Source of the DNA: Paenarthrobacter aurescens
GTDB lineage: Bacteria; Actinomycetota; Actinomycetes; Actinomycetales; Micrococcaceae
Length of the DNA stretch: 64,000 bases
Direction of reading: 5' to 3'
Assembly (NCBI RefSeq): GCF_041549525.1
Contig: NZ_CP157456.1
Span: 1,488,001-1,552,000, forward strand
Of this stretch, positions 44,172 to 51,811 are shown in pieces. Made by a program: the position numbers and the translations under genes. Under the pieces are notes generated by a model. It saw only the letters and a list, made by a program, of their open reading frames with translations. It had not been told where the DNA came from and ran no database searches. Position 1 is the first letter of the stretch. Each line of letters opens with the position of its first letter.

Positions 44172-44579
44172 TCAGGCGTGAGCGGAAGCGACGGTTGCTT
44201 TGTCCTGGGACAGTGCGACACCAAGAAGAACCACGGCGCTGGCAAGGTGCAGGACGTTATCCGCGCCGTTGAGCGCAATGATGTTCAGCGAGGAACCCAC
44301 CAGGAAGAGACCAAGGATACCCACCAGGAGGTAGACGCCACCCACAGCAGTGTTCACGGACTTGGACAACCGGACGCTGTTCATGCCGGAGTAGAGCAGA
44401 GCGGCGCCGATGGCCAAGTGGATGATGTTGTGAAGCGGGTTCACGGCAAAGATGATCAGGTTGGCGCCCTCGGTGGCAAAGAAGCCAATACCCGAGGTGA
44501 CAAAGAATCCGAGCACGCCTACCAAGAGGTATACGGCTCCGAAGATGGTGGCGATCAGGCGATTGGGCGATGTACGCAT
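44172..44579 (-). CDS. DUF4383 domain membrane protein
   Basis: 135 residues from ATG 44579 (MRTSPNRLIATIFGAVYLLVG), with GAAGG nine bases upstream; the longer frame has no support. Four helices with the DUF4383 pattern NPLHNIIHLAIGAALLY and GADNVLHLASAVVLL, where the paired His residues face similar positions in two half-repeats. Function unknown. Confidence 0.8.
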   Translation of the reverse strand: MRTSPNRLIATIFGAVYLLVGVLGFFVTSGIGFFATEGANLIIFAVNPLHNIIHLAIGAALLYSGMNSVRLSKSVNTAVGGVYLLVGILGLFLVGSSLNIIALNGADNVLHLASAVVLLGVALSQDKATVASAHA

Positions 44580-44706
44580 GGTCCGAACCTTCCGGTGATG
44601 GCCGGAAATCCGGCCGTCCTGCTGAGCCCCGGCTGGGGCTCTCAAGCAGTGATTCGGACCATTCGTGCAGGTGGATGGGTTTTGGATCGGATTATTTTCC
44701 GCGCTC

Positions 44707-45447
44707 CTACGGGCGGAGGCGGATACTGCTCATCTTGAGGTCGTCAGTTCCTTCAAAGATGTACTGGAGGTCAATGGTCTTGCCTTCGCATTGCAACGTG
44801 CCTGCGAGGCTGGCCTTGTTGTTTCCGTTGTCCGAGTTCACGTTCACTGAGTTGTAGTTGGGTTTGCAGGAGCTGTCCAGGTTCAGGCTGGCGATGCCCT
44901 CCAGAAACGACTCCTTGTCCAGCTCATCCTTTAGCGGCTGGCTCAAATAGTTGTCGTAGGCCTGCTCGGTTTGGCCGGAGACCACAAGGTTGGTGAATTC
45001 GTCCGCCAGGGACCGTGCTTTGGACGTCGCGTTCCCCACCAGGTTCACCAGCAGCAGCACGCCCACTACGGCCAGCACAATCACACCTGCCACTACGCCC
45101 AGGATGATCCACAGCAGTTTCCGGCTCTTCTTGCGTGGCTGCTGGCCGTACGGTCCGGATTGGTACTGCCCGGGCTGCTGGTAGGGGCCGGGCTGATTTT
45201 GGCCCTGCGCGTATGCATTAGATCCCTGGGGGTAGGGGTTTTGGGTGTAAGGCTCCGTGCCGGGTGCCGCATACTGCGGGCTGCCTTGGGAAGAAGCGGA
45301 CGACGGCGGCTGTTGCCACTGCGGTGAGGCTCCGGTCTGCGGGGGGTACCCGGGCCCGGGTGGGATCGGCGGCGGGTTCTGGCCCGGGTGGTTCGACTGA
45401 GCCGGGTAGTTCGGATCGGGCTGGTTGGGTTGTTGCGGGTTGCTCAC
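44707..45447 (-). CDS. Pro/Gln-rich single-pass membrane protein with DUF4878-like extracellular domain
   Basis: 246 residues from GTG 45447, with AAAGGGG upstream. The first about 110 residues are disordered and rich in Pro, Gln, Gly and Tyr (QQPGQYQSGPYGQQPRKK); one membrane helix (LLWIILGVVAGVIVLAVVGV); then about 115 extracellular residues (LADEFTNLVVSGQTEQAYDN, DKESFLEGIASLNL) that resemble the DUF4878/lumazine-binding-like fold. The two Cys (SSCKPN and LQCEGK) could form a disulfide. Function unknown. Confidence 0.75.
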   Translation of the reverse strand: MSNPQQPNQPDPNYPAQSNHPGQNPPPIPPGPGYPPQTGASPQWQQPPSSASSQGSPQYAAPGTEPYTQNPYPQGSNAYAQGQNQPGPYQQPGQYQSGPYGQQPRKKSRKLLWIILGVVAGVIVLAVVGVLLLVNLVGNATSKARSLADEFTNLVVSGQTEQAYDNYLSQPLKDELDKESFLEGIASLNLDSSCKPNYNSVNVNSDNGNNKASLAGTLQCEGKTIDLQYIFEGTDDLKMSSIRLRP

Positions 45448-45611
45448 GGTAGTGCCCCTTTCGGTACCCTCATGCAGCTTCGGCAGCGCCACCACATGGC
45501 CGGGGATCCTCTGGCCGGCCCCCGATGCGTCCACTTGCATCAAATCCTATGCGGGTGCGCCGGGCAAGTACTGCAACCCCCCGTTCCTGCAGGTGAAGTG
45601 CCACTTTCACC

Positions 45612-45680
45612 GGCTGGAGGTCACTGGCTGAACGTCATTGGCTGGAGCGTCAGTCGCTGAACGTCACTGGCTCGAGCGTC
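45612..45680. repeat. Degenerate 14-15-bp tandem repeats overlapping the Lrp gene end
   Basis: Five near-copies run head to tail: GGCTGGAGGTCACT, GGCTGAACGTCATT, GGCTGGAGCGTCAGT, CGCTGAACGTCACT, GGCTCGAGCGTC. The last copy and part of the fourth encode the end of the Lrp protein (RRSSQ and stop). Confidence 0.7.
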
Positions 45681-46134
45681 TTCCCAGCAACGGTTGCACC
45701 CTGTACGGGATCATTTCCCGCATGGCCAGCGCCGTATCAGTGCGTTCCACTCCGTCGCAGCCGAGGATCTTTCCGTTGATGCGGTAAAGGTCCTCAGCGT
45801 CCAAGGCAACCACGCGCAGGAGCAGGTCGGCCGAGCCCGTGAGCCCGAACCCTTCAAGGATTTCCGGGATACCAGCGAGGTCCTCGGACAGGGAGGCCAG
45901 TTTTTGCTGCTGCACGTGGACTGTAATGAAGGCCGTTAACGGGTACCCCAACGCCACGGGATTGATGCGCCGTTCAAAGGAGAGAAATGCGTTTTTCTTC
46001 TCCAGTTGGGCCATTCGGGCTTGGACGGTATTTCTGGACAAGCCCAGTGTCTGGGCCAAGGCAACCACGGTCCCTCGCGGATCGTTGGCCATGGCAGACA
46101 AGAGCCGGGTATCGGTGCCATCCAAGGGTTGCAT
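45664..46134 (-). CDS. Lrp/AsnC family regulator, probable regulator of the bkd operon
   Basis: 156 residues from ATG 46134. N-terminal HTH (LDGTDTRLLSAMANDPRG, LAQTLGLSRNTVQARMAQLE), C-terminal RAM ligand-binding domain (LTAFITVHVQQ, GLTGSADLLLRVVA). It is divergent from the E1 alpha gene, as BkdR, an Lrp-type activator, is in Pseudomonas. Branched-chain amino acids or keto acids are probable ligands. The C-terminus runs into the tandem-repeat tract at 45612-45680. Confidence 0.88.
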   Translation of the reverse strand: MQPLDGTDTRLLSAMANDPRGTVVALAQTLGLSRNTVQARMAQLEKKNAFLSFERRINPVALGYPLTAFITVHVQQQKLASLSEDLAGIPEILEGFGLTGSADLLLRVVALDAEDLYRINGKILGCDGVERTDTALAMREMIPYRVQPLLGRRSSQ

Positions 46135-46148
46135 AATGCGCAAGATTA

Positions 46149-46192
46149 GCACGGTCCAACGTGCCGAAACAGGGCAAAATGATCAACGTGCC
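46149..46192. promoter_or_regulatory. Repeated elements in the Lrp-bkd divergent region
   Basis: CAACGTGCC occurs at 46157-46165 and 46184-46192. The first lies in an inverted repeat GCACG-N6-CGTGC (46149-46164). Spacing of 27 bp and position just upstream of the Lrp gene suit cooperative Lrp-type binding; this is inferred. Confidence 0.4.
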
Positions 46193-46329
46193 AACGGGTA
46201 GTTGTACCCCATGCCACTTGTGAGTAGGGTCACAGTTAAGTCCGGCGAAGGTGCCGGATGGCCGGTCTGCGGCAGGACCACAAGTTCAGCCAGCGCCGAC
46301 GAAAACGAGCCGGAAGGTTGCGATCACCT

Positions 46330-47499
46330 GTGTTGACGGATCAGGCGGGCAAGGGAGTGCATAGAGACACTCCGGGCCCTGGACATAGTGCACAAATTCC
46401 CCTGAGGACTGGCGGTGATCTGCTCCAGTTGGTCTCGCCGGAAGGTGAGCGGATCAGCCATCCCGAGTTTGATATCTGGGTCAAAGACATCGGCGATGAG
46501 CACCTGTGCTCCTTGTATGAGGACATGACAGTCATTCGCCGTATAGATGCGGAAGCTACGGCTCTCCAGCGTCAGGGAGAGCTTGCATTGTGGCCCCCGC
46601 TGCTGGGTCAGGAGGCGGCGCAGATTGGCTCAAGTCGCTCACTCAGGGATGACGACTTCGTCTTTCCCAGCTACCGCGAAAGCGGCGTGGCCTATGTTCG
46701 CGGCGCGCACCTCTCCGAAATTGCCCGGGTATGGCGGGGTAATGCCTCCTACGGATGGGATCCCCTGCGCATCAACCTCGCAACACCACAGATCATCATT
46801 GGATCCCAAAGCCTGCACGCCACTGGCTACGCCATGGGTGTCCAGTTGGATGGAGCCAACACGGCGGTCCTCGCCTACTTTGGCGATGGCGCCACAAGTG
46901 AAGGTGACGTCAACGAGGCCATGGTCTTCGCGGCGAGCTACCAGGCTCCGGTGGTGTTCTTCTGCCAGAACAACCATTGGGCAATATCCGAGCCCGTCCG
47001 GGTACAGTCGCACGTCCAGCTCGCGGACCGGCCCACAGGCTTTGGCATCCCGAGCATGCGCGTGGATGGAAATGATGTCCTGGCCGTCATGGCTGCTACG
47101 CGTGTGGCCTTGGACCGGGCCCGCAAGGGCGGGGGACCAACCTTCATTGAGGCTGTCACCTACCGCATGGGTCCGCACACCACGGCCGATGACCCCACGC
47201 GCTACCGCGACCCCATTGAGCTGGAGGACTGGGCGGCCAAGGACCCCATTCTGAGACTGCGCAAATTGCTCCAAGCCAAGGGCCTGCTGACTGACGACGT
47301 GGAAGCCCGGGTGAAGTCCAAGGCAGATGCTGTGGCCGCCGAACTTCGCTCCAGCTGCATCGATATGCCGGACCCGCAGCCGCTTGATGTTTTCAACCAT
47401 GTGTACAGCACGCCCAACTCCTGGATTGAGCGCCAGAAGGACCACTACTCGCGCTATTTGAACAGCTTCGGCCAGCCTGTAGAGGAAGGTGCACTCTGA
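46330..47499 (+). CDS. Branched-chain 2-oxoacid (or pyruvate) dehydrogenase E1, alpha subunit
   Basis: 389 residues from GTG 46330 (VLTDQAGKGVHRDTPGPG); the frame is open to 46258, and GTG 46357 is also possible. Thiamine-diphosphate enzyme that decarboxylates the oxoacid. TPP/Mg motif GDGATSEGDVNEAM ending in FCQNN, and the phosphorylation-loop-like YRMGPHTTADDPTRYRD, identify E1 alpha. With E1 beta and a one-lipoyl E2 in the same operon and an Lrp regulator opposite, a branched-chain (bkd) complex is most likely; E3 must be elsewhere. Confidence 0.9.
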   Translation: MLTDQAGKGVHRDTPGPGHSAQIPLRTGGDLLQLVSPEGERISHPEFDIWVKDIGDEHLCSLYEDMTVIRRIDAEATALQRQGELALWPPLLGQEAAQIGSSRSLRDDDFVFPSYRESGVAYVRGAHLSEIARVWRGNASYGWDPLRINLATPQIIIGSQSLHATGYAMGVQLDGANTAVLAYFGDGATSEGDVNEAMVFAASYQAPVVFFCQNNHWAISEPVRVQSHVQLADRPTGFGIPSMRVDGNDVLAVMAATRVALDRARKGGGPTFIEAVTYRMGPHTTADDPTRYRDPIELEDWAAKDPILRLRKLLQAKGLLTDDVEARVKSKADAVAAELRSSCIDMPDPQPLDVFNHVYSTPNSWIERQKDHYSRYLNSFGQPVEEGAL

Positions 47500-48509
47500 T
47501 GTCCAAGCTCACTTTTGCCAGGGCCATCAATGCCGGGCTCCGGAAGTCCCTCGAAAACGATCCCAAAGTGGTCCTCATGGGAGAAGACATCGGCTCGCTC
47601 GGTGGCGTCTTTCGCGTCACGGATGGGCTTCAGAAAGACTTCGGCAAGCACAGAGTGATCGATTCTCCGCTGGCTGAGTCCGGGATCATCGGCACCGCTG
47701 TGGGCTTGGCCTACCGCGGCTACCGGCCGGTTTGCGAGATCCAGTTCGATGGCTTCATCTACCCGGCGTTCGATCAGATCGTCAGCCAAGTGGCCAAGAT
47801 GCACTACCGCACCCAGGGGCGGGTCAAAATGCCCATCACCATTCGTGTGCCTTTTGGCGGCGGGATCGGATCTCCGGAGCATCACTCCGAATCACCGGAG
47901 GCATATTTCACGCACACTTCCGGCCTCCGGGTGGTGGCCGTTTCCAATCCGCAGGACGCCTACACCATGATCCAGCAGGCCATCGCCTCGGACGATCCCG
48001 TCCTTTACTTTGAGCCCAAGCGTCGTTATCACGACAAGGGAGATGTGGACGAAACCTTCAGCCTGTCCGAGGCCCTTCCTTTGGATAAAGCTGCCGTAGT
48101 GAGCGCCGGATCTGATGTCACGTTGATTGCTTACGGTCCTCTGGTCAAAACGGCCAGGGATGCTGCGATGGCCGCGGCAGATGAAGGTATTTCAGTTGAA
48201 GTGATCGACCTTCGCTCGCTGGCACCTGTGGACTACCCCGTAGTGGAGGCCTCTGTCCGTAAAACCGGTCGCCTGGTGATCACTCACGAAGCCGCTCAGT
48301 CAGGCGGTCTTGGCGCTGAGATTGCCGCCAGCATCACCGAACGGTGCTTCCACTACCTGGAATCCGCCCCGGTCCGCATCACTGGTTTTGACGTTCCCTA
48401 TCCGTACTCGAAGCTCGAAATGCACCACCTGCCGGACCTGGACAGGATCCTCGACGGTGTGGATCGCGCCTTGGGCCGCCCCAATTCGTTGAGTGGACTG
48501 GAAGGATGA
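47499..48509 (+). CDS. 2-oxoacid dehydrogenase E1, beta subunit
   Basis: 336 residues. FARAINAGLRKSLENDPKVV, LMGEDIGSLGGVFRVT, ESGIIGTAVGLAYRGYRPV and the C-terminal transketolase domain (ISVEVIDLRSLAPVDYPVV) are E1 beta signatures. It completes the alpha2beta2 decarboxylase. TGATG overlap with the alpha gene and ATGA overlap with E2 show coupled translation and equal dosage. Confidence 0.94.
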   Translation: MSKLTFARAINAGLRKSLENDPKVVLMGEDIGSLGGVFRVTDGLQKDFGKHRVIDSPLAESGIIGTAVGLAYRGYRPVCEIQFDGFIYPAFDQIVSQVAKMHYRTQGRVKMPITIRVPFGGGIGSPEHHSESPEAYFTHTSGLRVVAVSNPQDAYTMIQQAIASDDPVLYFEPKRRYHDKGDVDETFSLSEALPLDKAAVVSAGSDVTLIAYGPLVKTARDAAMAAADEGISVEVIDLRSLAPVDYPVVEASVRKTGRLVITHEAAQSGGLGAEIAASITERCFHYLESAPVRITGFDVPYPYSKLEMHHLPDLDRILDGVDRALGRPNSLSGLEG

Positions 48510-49966
48510 CCGCCACCATGATCAAGGAATTCCGGCTGCCGGACCTTGGCGAAGGCCTGACCGAATCGGAAATTCTGAGTTGGAAGGTAGCGGTGGGGGA
48601 CACCGTCACGCTCAACCAGGTCATCGCCGAGGTGGAGACTGCTAAAGCTGTTGTGGAGCTACCCTCTCCGTTCGCCGGAGTTGTGGCCGAACTTCACGAG
48701 CAACCCGGAACGGTAGTGGAAGTCGGCAAGCCAATTGTCTCGTTCGAGGTTGACGACGCCGGATCCTCCAATGGGGGCGGCACGCCGAATGGAGGTGGTG
48801 GGTCCGCCGTGGCAGCTTCCGCTGGCGCAGTCACCGCTGGCGCCGCCACCGCTGGTGACCGGTCCGCCGTCGAAACATCCGCCACGGTTTCTCCTTCGAC
48901 GGCCGGCGCTGAAGCAGTGGGAGCCCCGGCCAAACGTGAGCCGAATCTGGTGGGGTACGGCGCCGTCGTCGAACACTCCGGACGCCCAACCCGGCGTGCC
49001 CGCGGGCAGGTTCAGGACGTGAAGTCCACATCCCCGGCGGCTCCGGCGGCCAGTGAGGCCGTGGTGACCACTCAGGCAGCGGCTGAGGCGTCCGAGCGGC
49101 CACGTTCCACCCCGCCGGTGCGCAAACTCGCCCGCGATCTTGGCGTCAATCTTGAACTGGTTCCGGGCACGGGACCGGGCGGGCTCATCACCCGCGAGGA
49201 TGTTCAGAACTTCTCCGCGGAACCCGAAGCTCCAACGGAAGCTGGGGCTACTGCGGCACACGGTGATCGGGAAACGCGGACTCCCATCAAAGGTGTTCGA
49301 AAGTTCACGGCCGCCGCCATGGTCCAGAGCGCGTTCACGGCGCCGCACGTGACCGAATTCCTCACGGTGGACGTCACCGCAACCATGGAATTGCTGGCCA
49401 GGCTCAAGGGCAACAAGGCGTTCGAAGGCTATAAGCTGACGCCGCTGACCATTGCGGCCAAAGCGGTCCTGGTGGCGCTCCGGAACAACCCGTCGCTGAA
49501 TTCGCGGTGGGAGGAATCCAGCCAGGAGATTGTCCAGTTCAACTACGTGAACCTGGGAATCGCCGCCGCCACGCCCCGCGGCCTGACAGTCCCGAATATC
49601 AAGGACGCGGACCGGCTGACATTGCGTGAGCTGTCCACCGCCCTGACTGAGCTCACGGAAACCGCCCGCGCAGGCAAAACATCGCCGTCGGAATTGTCCG
49701 GTGGCACCATCTCCATCACCAACATCGGCGTGTTTGGCATCGACGCCGGGACTCCCATCCTGAATCCGGGCGAAGCCGCCATTGTGGCCTTGGGCGCTGT
49801 GCGGAAGGCACCGTGGGTGGTCAACGATGAGTTGTCAGTGCGGCAGGTCATGTCGCTCAGCCTGTCCTTCGACCACCGCTTGGTGGATGGGGAACAAGGG
49901 TCCCGATTCCTCGCCGACCTCGGCGCCATCCTGGCCGACCCTGCCATGGTGATGACCATGATTTAG
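48506..49966 (+). CDS. Dihydrolipoamide acyltransferase (E2)
   Basis: 486 residues. One lipoyl domain with the lipoylated Lys in VETAKAVVELP (about residue 43); an Ala/Gly-rich linker (about 85-165); the peripheral subunit-binding domain PPVRKLARDLGVNLELVPGT; and the catalytic domain ending SFDHRLVDGEQGSRFLADL with active-site His/Asp. It passes the acyl group to CoA, giving isovaleryl-, isobutyryl- or 2-methylbutyryl-CoA if the complex is branched-chain type. Last gene of the operon. Confidence 0.93.
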   Translation: MTATMIKEFRLPDLGEGLTESEILSWKVAVGDTVTLNQVIAEVETAKAVVELPSPFAGVVAELHEQPGTVVEVGKPIVSFEVDDAGSSNGGGTPNGGGGSAVAASAGAVTAGAATAGDRSAVETSATVSPSTAGAEAVGAPAKREPNLVGYGAVVEHSGRPTRRARGQVQDVKSTSPAAPAASEAVVTTQAAAEASERPRSTPPVRKLARDLGVNLELVPGTGPGGLITREDVQNFSAEPEAPTEAGATAAHGDRETRTPIKGVRKFTAAAMVQSAFTAPHVTEFLTVDVTATMELLARLKGNKAFEGYKLTPLTIAAKAVLVALRNNPSLNSRWEESSQEIVQFNYVNLGIAAATPRGLTVPNIKDADRLTLRELSTALTELTETARAGKTSPSELSGGTISITNIGVFGIDAGTPILNPGEAAIVALGAVRKAPWVVNDELSVRQVMSLSLSFDHRLVDGEQGSRFLADLGAILADPAMVMTMI

Positions 49967-49984
49967 CGGCAGCTCGAGCTGCGC

Positions 49985-50037
49985 CGGCCCATCCCTTTAC
50001 GAGTGCTTGCAGGAAACTGCAGCTAAGGGGTGGGCCG
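49985..50037. terminator. Nested hairpin terminator between E2 and the epimerase gene
   Basis: CGGCCCATCCCTT (49985-49997) pairs with AAGGGGTGGGCCG (50025-50037) with one G-T. The loop holds a second stem TGCAG-GAAA-CTGCA with a GNRA tetraloop. It lies between convergent genes. Confidence 0.75.
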
Positions 50038-50070
50038 TCGCGCGTCAGCCCGGGGGAGCGTCAGCCAGTC

Positions 50071-50943
50071 TTAGTCCTCGGTTGGAGTGGTGCGATTGGA
50101 ATGGACGTTTCGCCAGCTGTGTTCCGGTTCAAAACCCAGCAGCCGACGCGCTTTGTCGATGGACAGCATTGTTTCGTGTTCGCCCAGTTCTTTAAGAACC
50201 TCGACGCCGGGAAAGACTTCCGCGGCCAACCCGGCACTGCTGCGGCTCATCACGGTATCGGCGGCAGCGATGATGAAGGCCTCGAAACCAGGCTCACCAT
50301 GTTCCAAGGCCCGCACTACAGCGAGAGCACCATCGCGCGCATCAATGTAGCCCCACAGATTCCATTTTCGGAGTGTCGCGTCGGAGTCGAAGGCCGGGAA
50401 GGAATCGTAGTCCTCCGGGTCCATGACGTTGGAGAACCGAAGCGCCGTGATACTCAGGTCCGGATCCCATCGGGTGAGCTGGATGGCCATCTGCTCCTCA
50501 AGATGCTTGACCAGCGAGTATGTGCTTTCAGGACGGGCCGGGTACTCCTCATCTACTGGAATGTAGGGAGGGTCGATCTCAAAAGGCAGGCCCAGGACGG
50601 TCTCGCTGGAGGCATAAACAACCTTCTTGATGCCAGCCCTTCGTGCTGCCTGAAACACGTTGTAGGTGGACACCATGTTGTTCTCGAAGATCGCGGCGTC
50701 GGGGGCCAGGCCCGGAGCAGGAATGGCGGCCAGATGAACAATCGCGTCCAAGCCGTGGTGCTGGTCGTCCAAGCCCAGAATGACATCCAGTACCTGCCCG
50801 TAATTGCGGAGGTCAACGCTGACGTAGCCTTTCCCGCGGGTGCCTGCGCGGTCAATGTTGAGCACCTGGTGGCCATCCTGCGTGAGCCGACGGACCACGC
50901 TCCGACCCAATTTCCCGCTTCCGCCAGTAACGGCAATCCTCAT
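50071..50943 (-). CDS. NAD-dependent epimerase/dehydratase (extended SDR)
   Basis: 290 residues from ATG 50943 with AGGAG upstream (the open frame to 51006 is not supported). Rossmann motif VTGGSGKLGRSVVRRL (TGxxGxxG), catalytic Y-x3-K in STYSLVKHLEEQM, and the Ser/Thr in VYASSETVLG. Acts on a sugar-nucleotide or sugar acid; the shape resembles uronate dehydrogenase or UDP-glucose epimerase relatives. Substrate not decided. Stands alone. Confidence 0.88.
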   Translation of the reverse strand: MRIAVTGGSGKLGRSVVRRLTQDGHQVLNIDRAGTRGKGYVSVDLRNYGQVLDVILGLDDQHHGLDAIVHLAAIPAPGLAPDAAIFENNMVSTYNVFQAARRAGIKKVVYASSETVLGLPFEIDPPYIPVDEEYPARPESTYSLVKHLEEQMAIQLTRWDPDLSITALRFSNVMDPEDYDSFPAFDSDATLRKWNLWGYIDARDGALAVVRALEHGEPGFEAFIIAAADTVMSRSSAGLAAEVFPGVEVLKELGEHETMLSIDKARRLLGFEPEHSWRNVHSNRTTPTED

Positions 50944-51156
50944 ACTGTGCTCCTCCATAGTGGCTGGTCCCTGACCGTGCTGCTGGAGTTTCAGCCTAGG
51001 CGCCACAGCGGAAGAAAACAGCCTCTCAAGCTGGCCCTATGAGTCCTAGGAAGACAGGAACGTCCCAAGGCCTGGCGTGCCGTTAAGGAACCTTTGGTGA
51101 GCCTTGCTGTGCGGAATCGGTACTGGATTCGTTGGACAACTCAGGCCCGTGGTTTT

Positions 51157-51525
51157 ATGACAGGCATGGTGAAGCGCTGGAGCGGGAATGTATGGCTGGG
51201 CTGGGCTCTTCTCCTGCTGTGCCTGACCCTGGTGTCAACCTTCCTCGCAGTGGTATCCGGGTTCGTCCATGACCCCAATGACAACCCAGGCTCGTACTAC
51301 CACGACAAAATCCCGGAGCGGCAATGGGCGATGGCCCTGTCGATGCTCCTTCCAACAATGTCTGCGGCAGCGGCCGGTGTCTCCATCTTTGCCCGGCCGC
51401 GGGCTCTGACCAGGATCGCGGCCGGGGTGACCGTGCTGCTGCTCGCCATTGCAGCCTCCTGGTTTTGCTGGGCTGTGGGAATTGACACCATTGAGCACTT
51501 CGAGAGACTCGCTCGCTATGAGTAG
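51157..51525 (+). CDS. Hypothetical small membrane protein
   Basis: About 122 residues from ATG 51157; GTG 51094 and ATG 51166 are alternatives and none has a strong ribosome binding site. Three hydrophobic segments (WLGWALLLLCLTLVSTFLAV, AMALSMLLPTMSAAAAGVSI, IAAGVTVLLLAIAASWFCWA), with a conserved-looking polar loop between the first two. No family recognised. Confidence 0.5.
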   Translation: MTGMVKRWSGNVWLGWALLLLCLTLVSTFLAVVSGFVHDPNDNPGSYYHDKIPERQWAMALSMLLPTMSAAAAGVSIFARPRALTRIAAGVTVLLLAIAASWFCWAVGIDTIEHFERLARYE

Positions 51526-51612
51526 CGTGGCTCGGCTCAATGCAAAAAACTGTGGCCTCTCGAATCGTTGGCACGCTGGTTCTTCACCGCGACAGTAGGC
51601 CTTTGACCTGAG

Positions 51613-51676
51613 GCTCTACACTGCGGTGGTTTCACACTGCTGTGGTTTCACACTGCTGTGGTTATACACTGCGGGC
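51613..51676. repeat. 16-bp tandem repeat, four copies
   Basis: GCTCTACACTGCGGTG, GTTTCACACTGCTGTG twice identical, GTTATACACTGCGGGC. Non-coding, downstream of the DUF222/HNH gene. Confidence 0.9.
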
Positions 51677-51704
51677 GTTCAAGGTGCTGCGTGTACCCCG
51701 CCGT

Positions 51705-51800
51705 CTGCTCACACCTCTTTTCGGACAGGCCGGTGCCTGCTCAATCCTCTTTTCGGACAGGCCGGTGTCTGCTCACACCTGTGTTGGGTGTGGCCGGTTT
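51705..51800. repeat. 32-bp tandem repeat, three copies
   Basis: Units start CTGCTCACAC or CTGCTCAATC and share TCTTTTCGGACAGGCCGGTG in copies one and two (51705-51736 and 51737-51768); the third (51769-51800) has diverged in its middle. No spacers, so it is not a CRISPR. Confidence 0.88.
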
Positions 51801-51811
51801 GGGGGGTGTGT

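Noticed and set aside
51705..51800. Possible CRISPR array
   Set aside because: The 32-bp units abut without spacers, only three copies, no cas genes.
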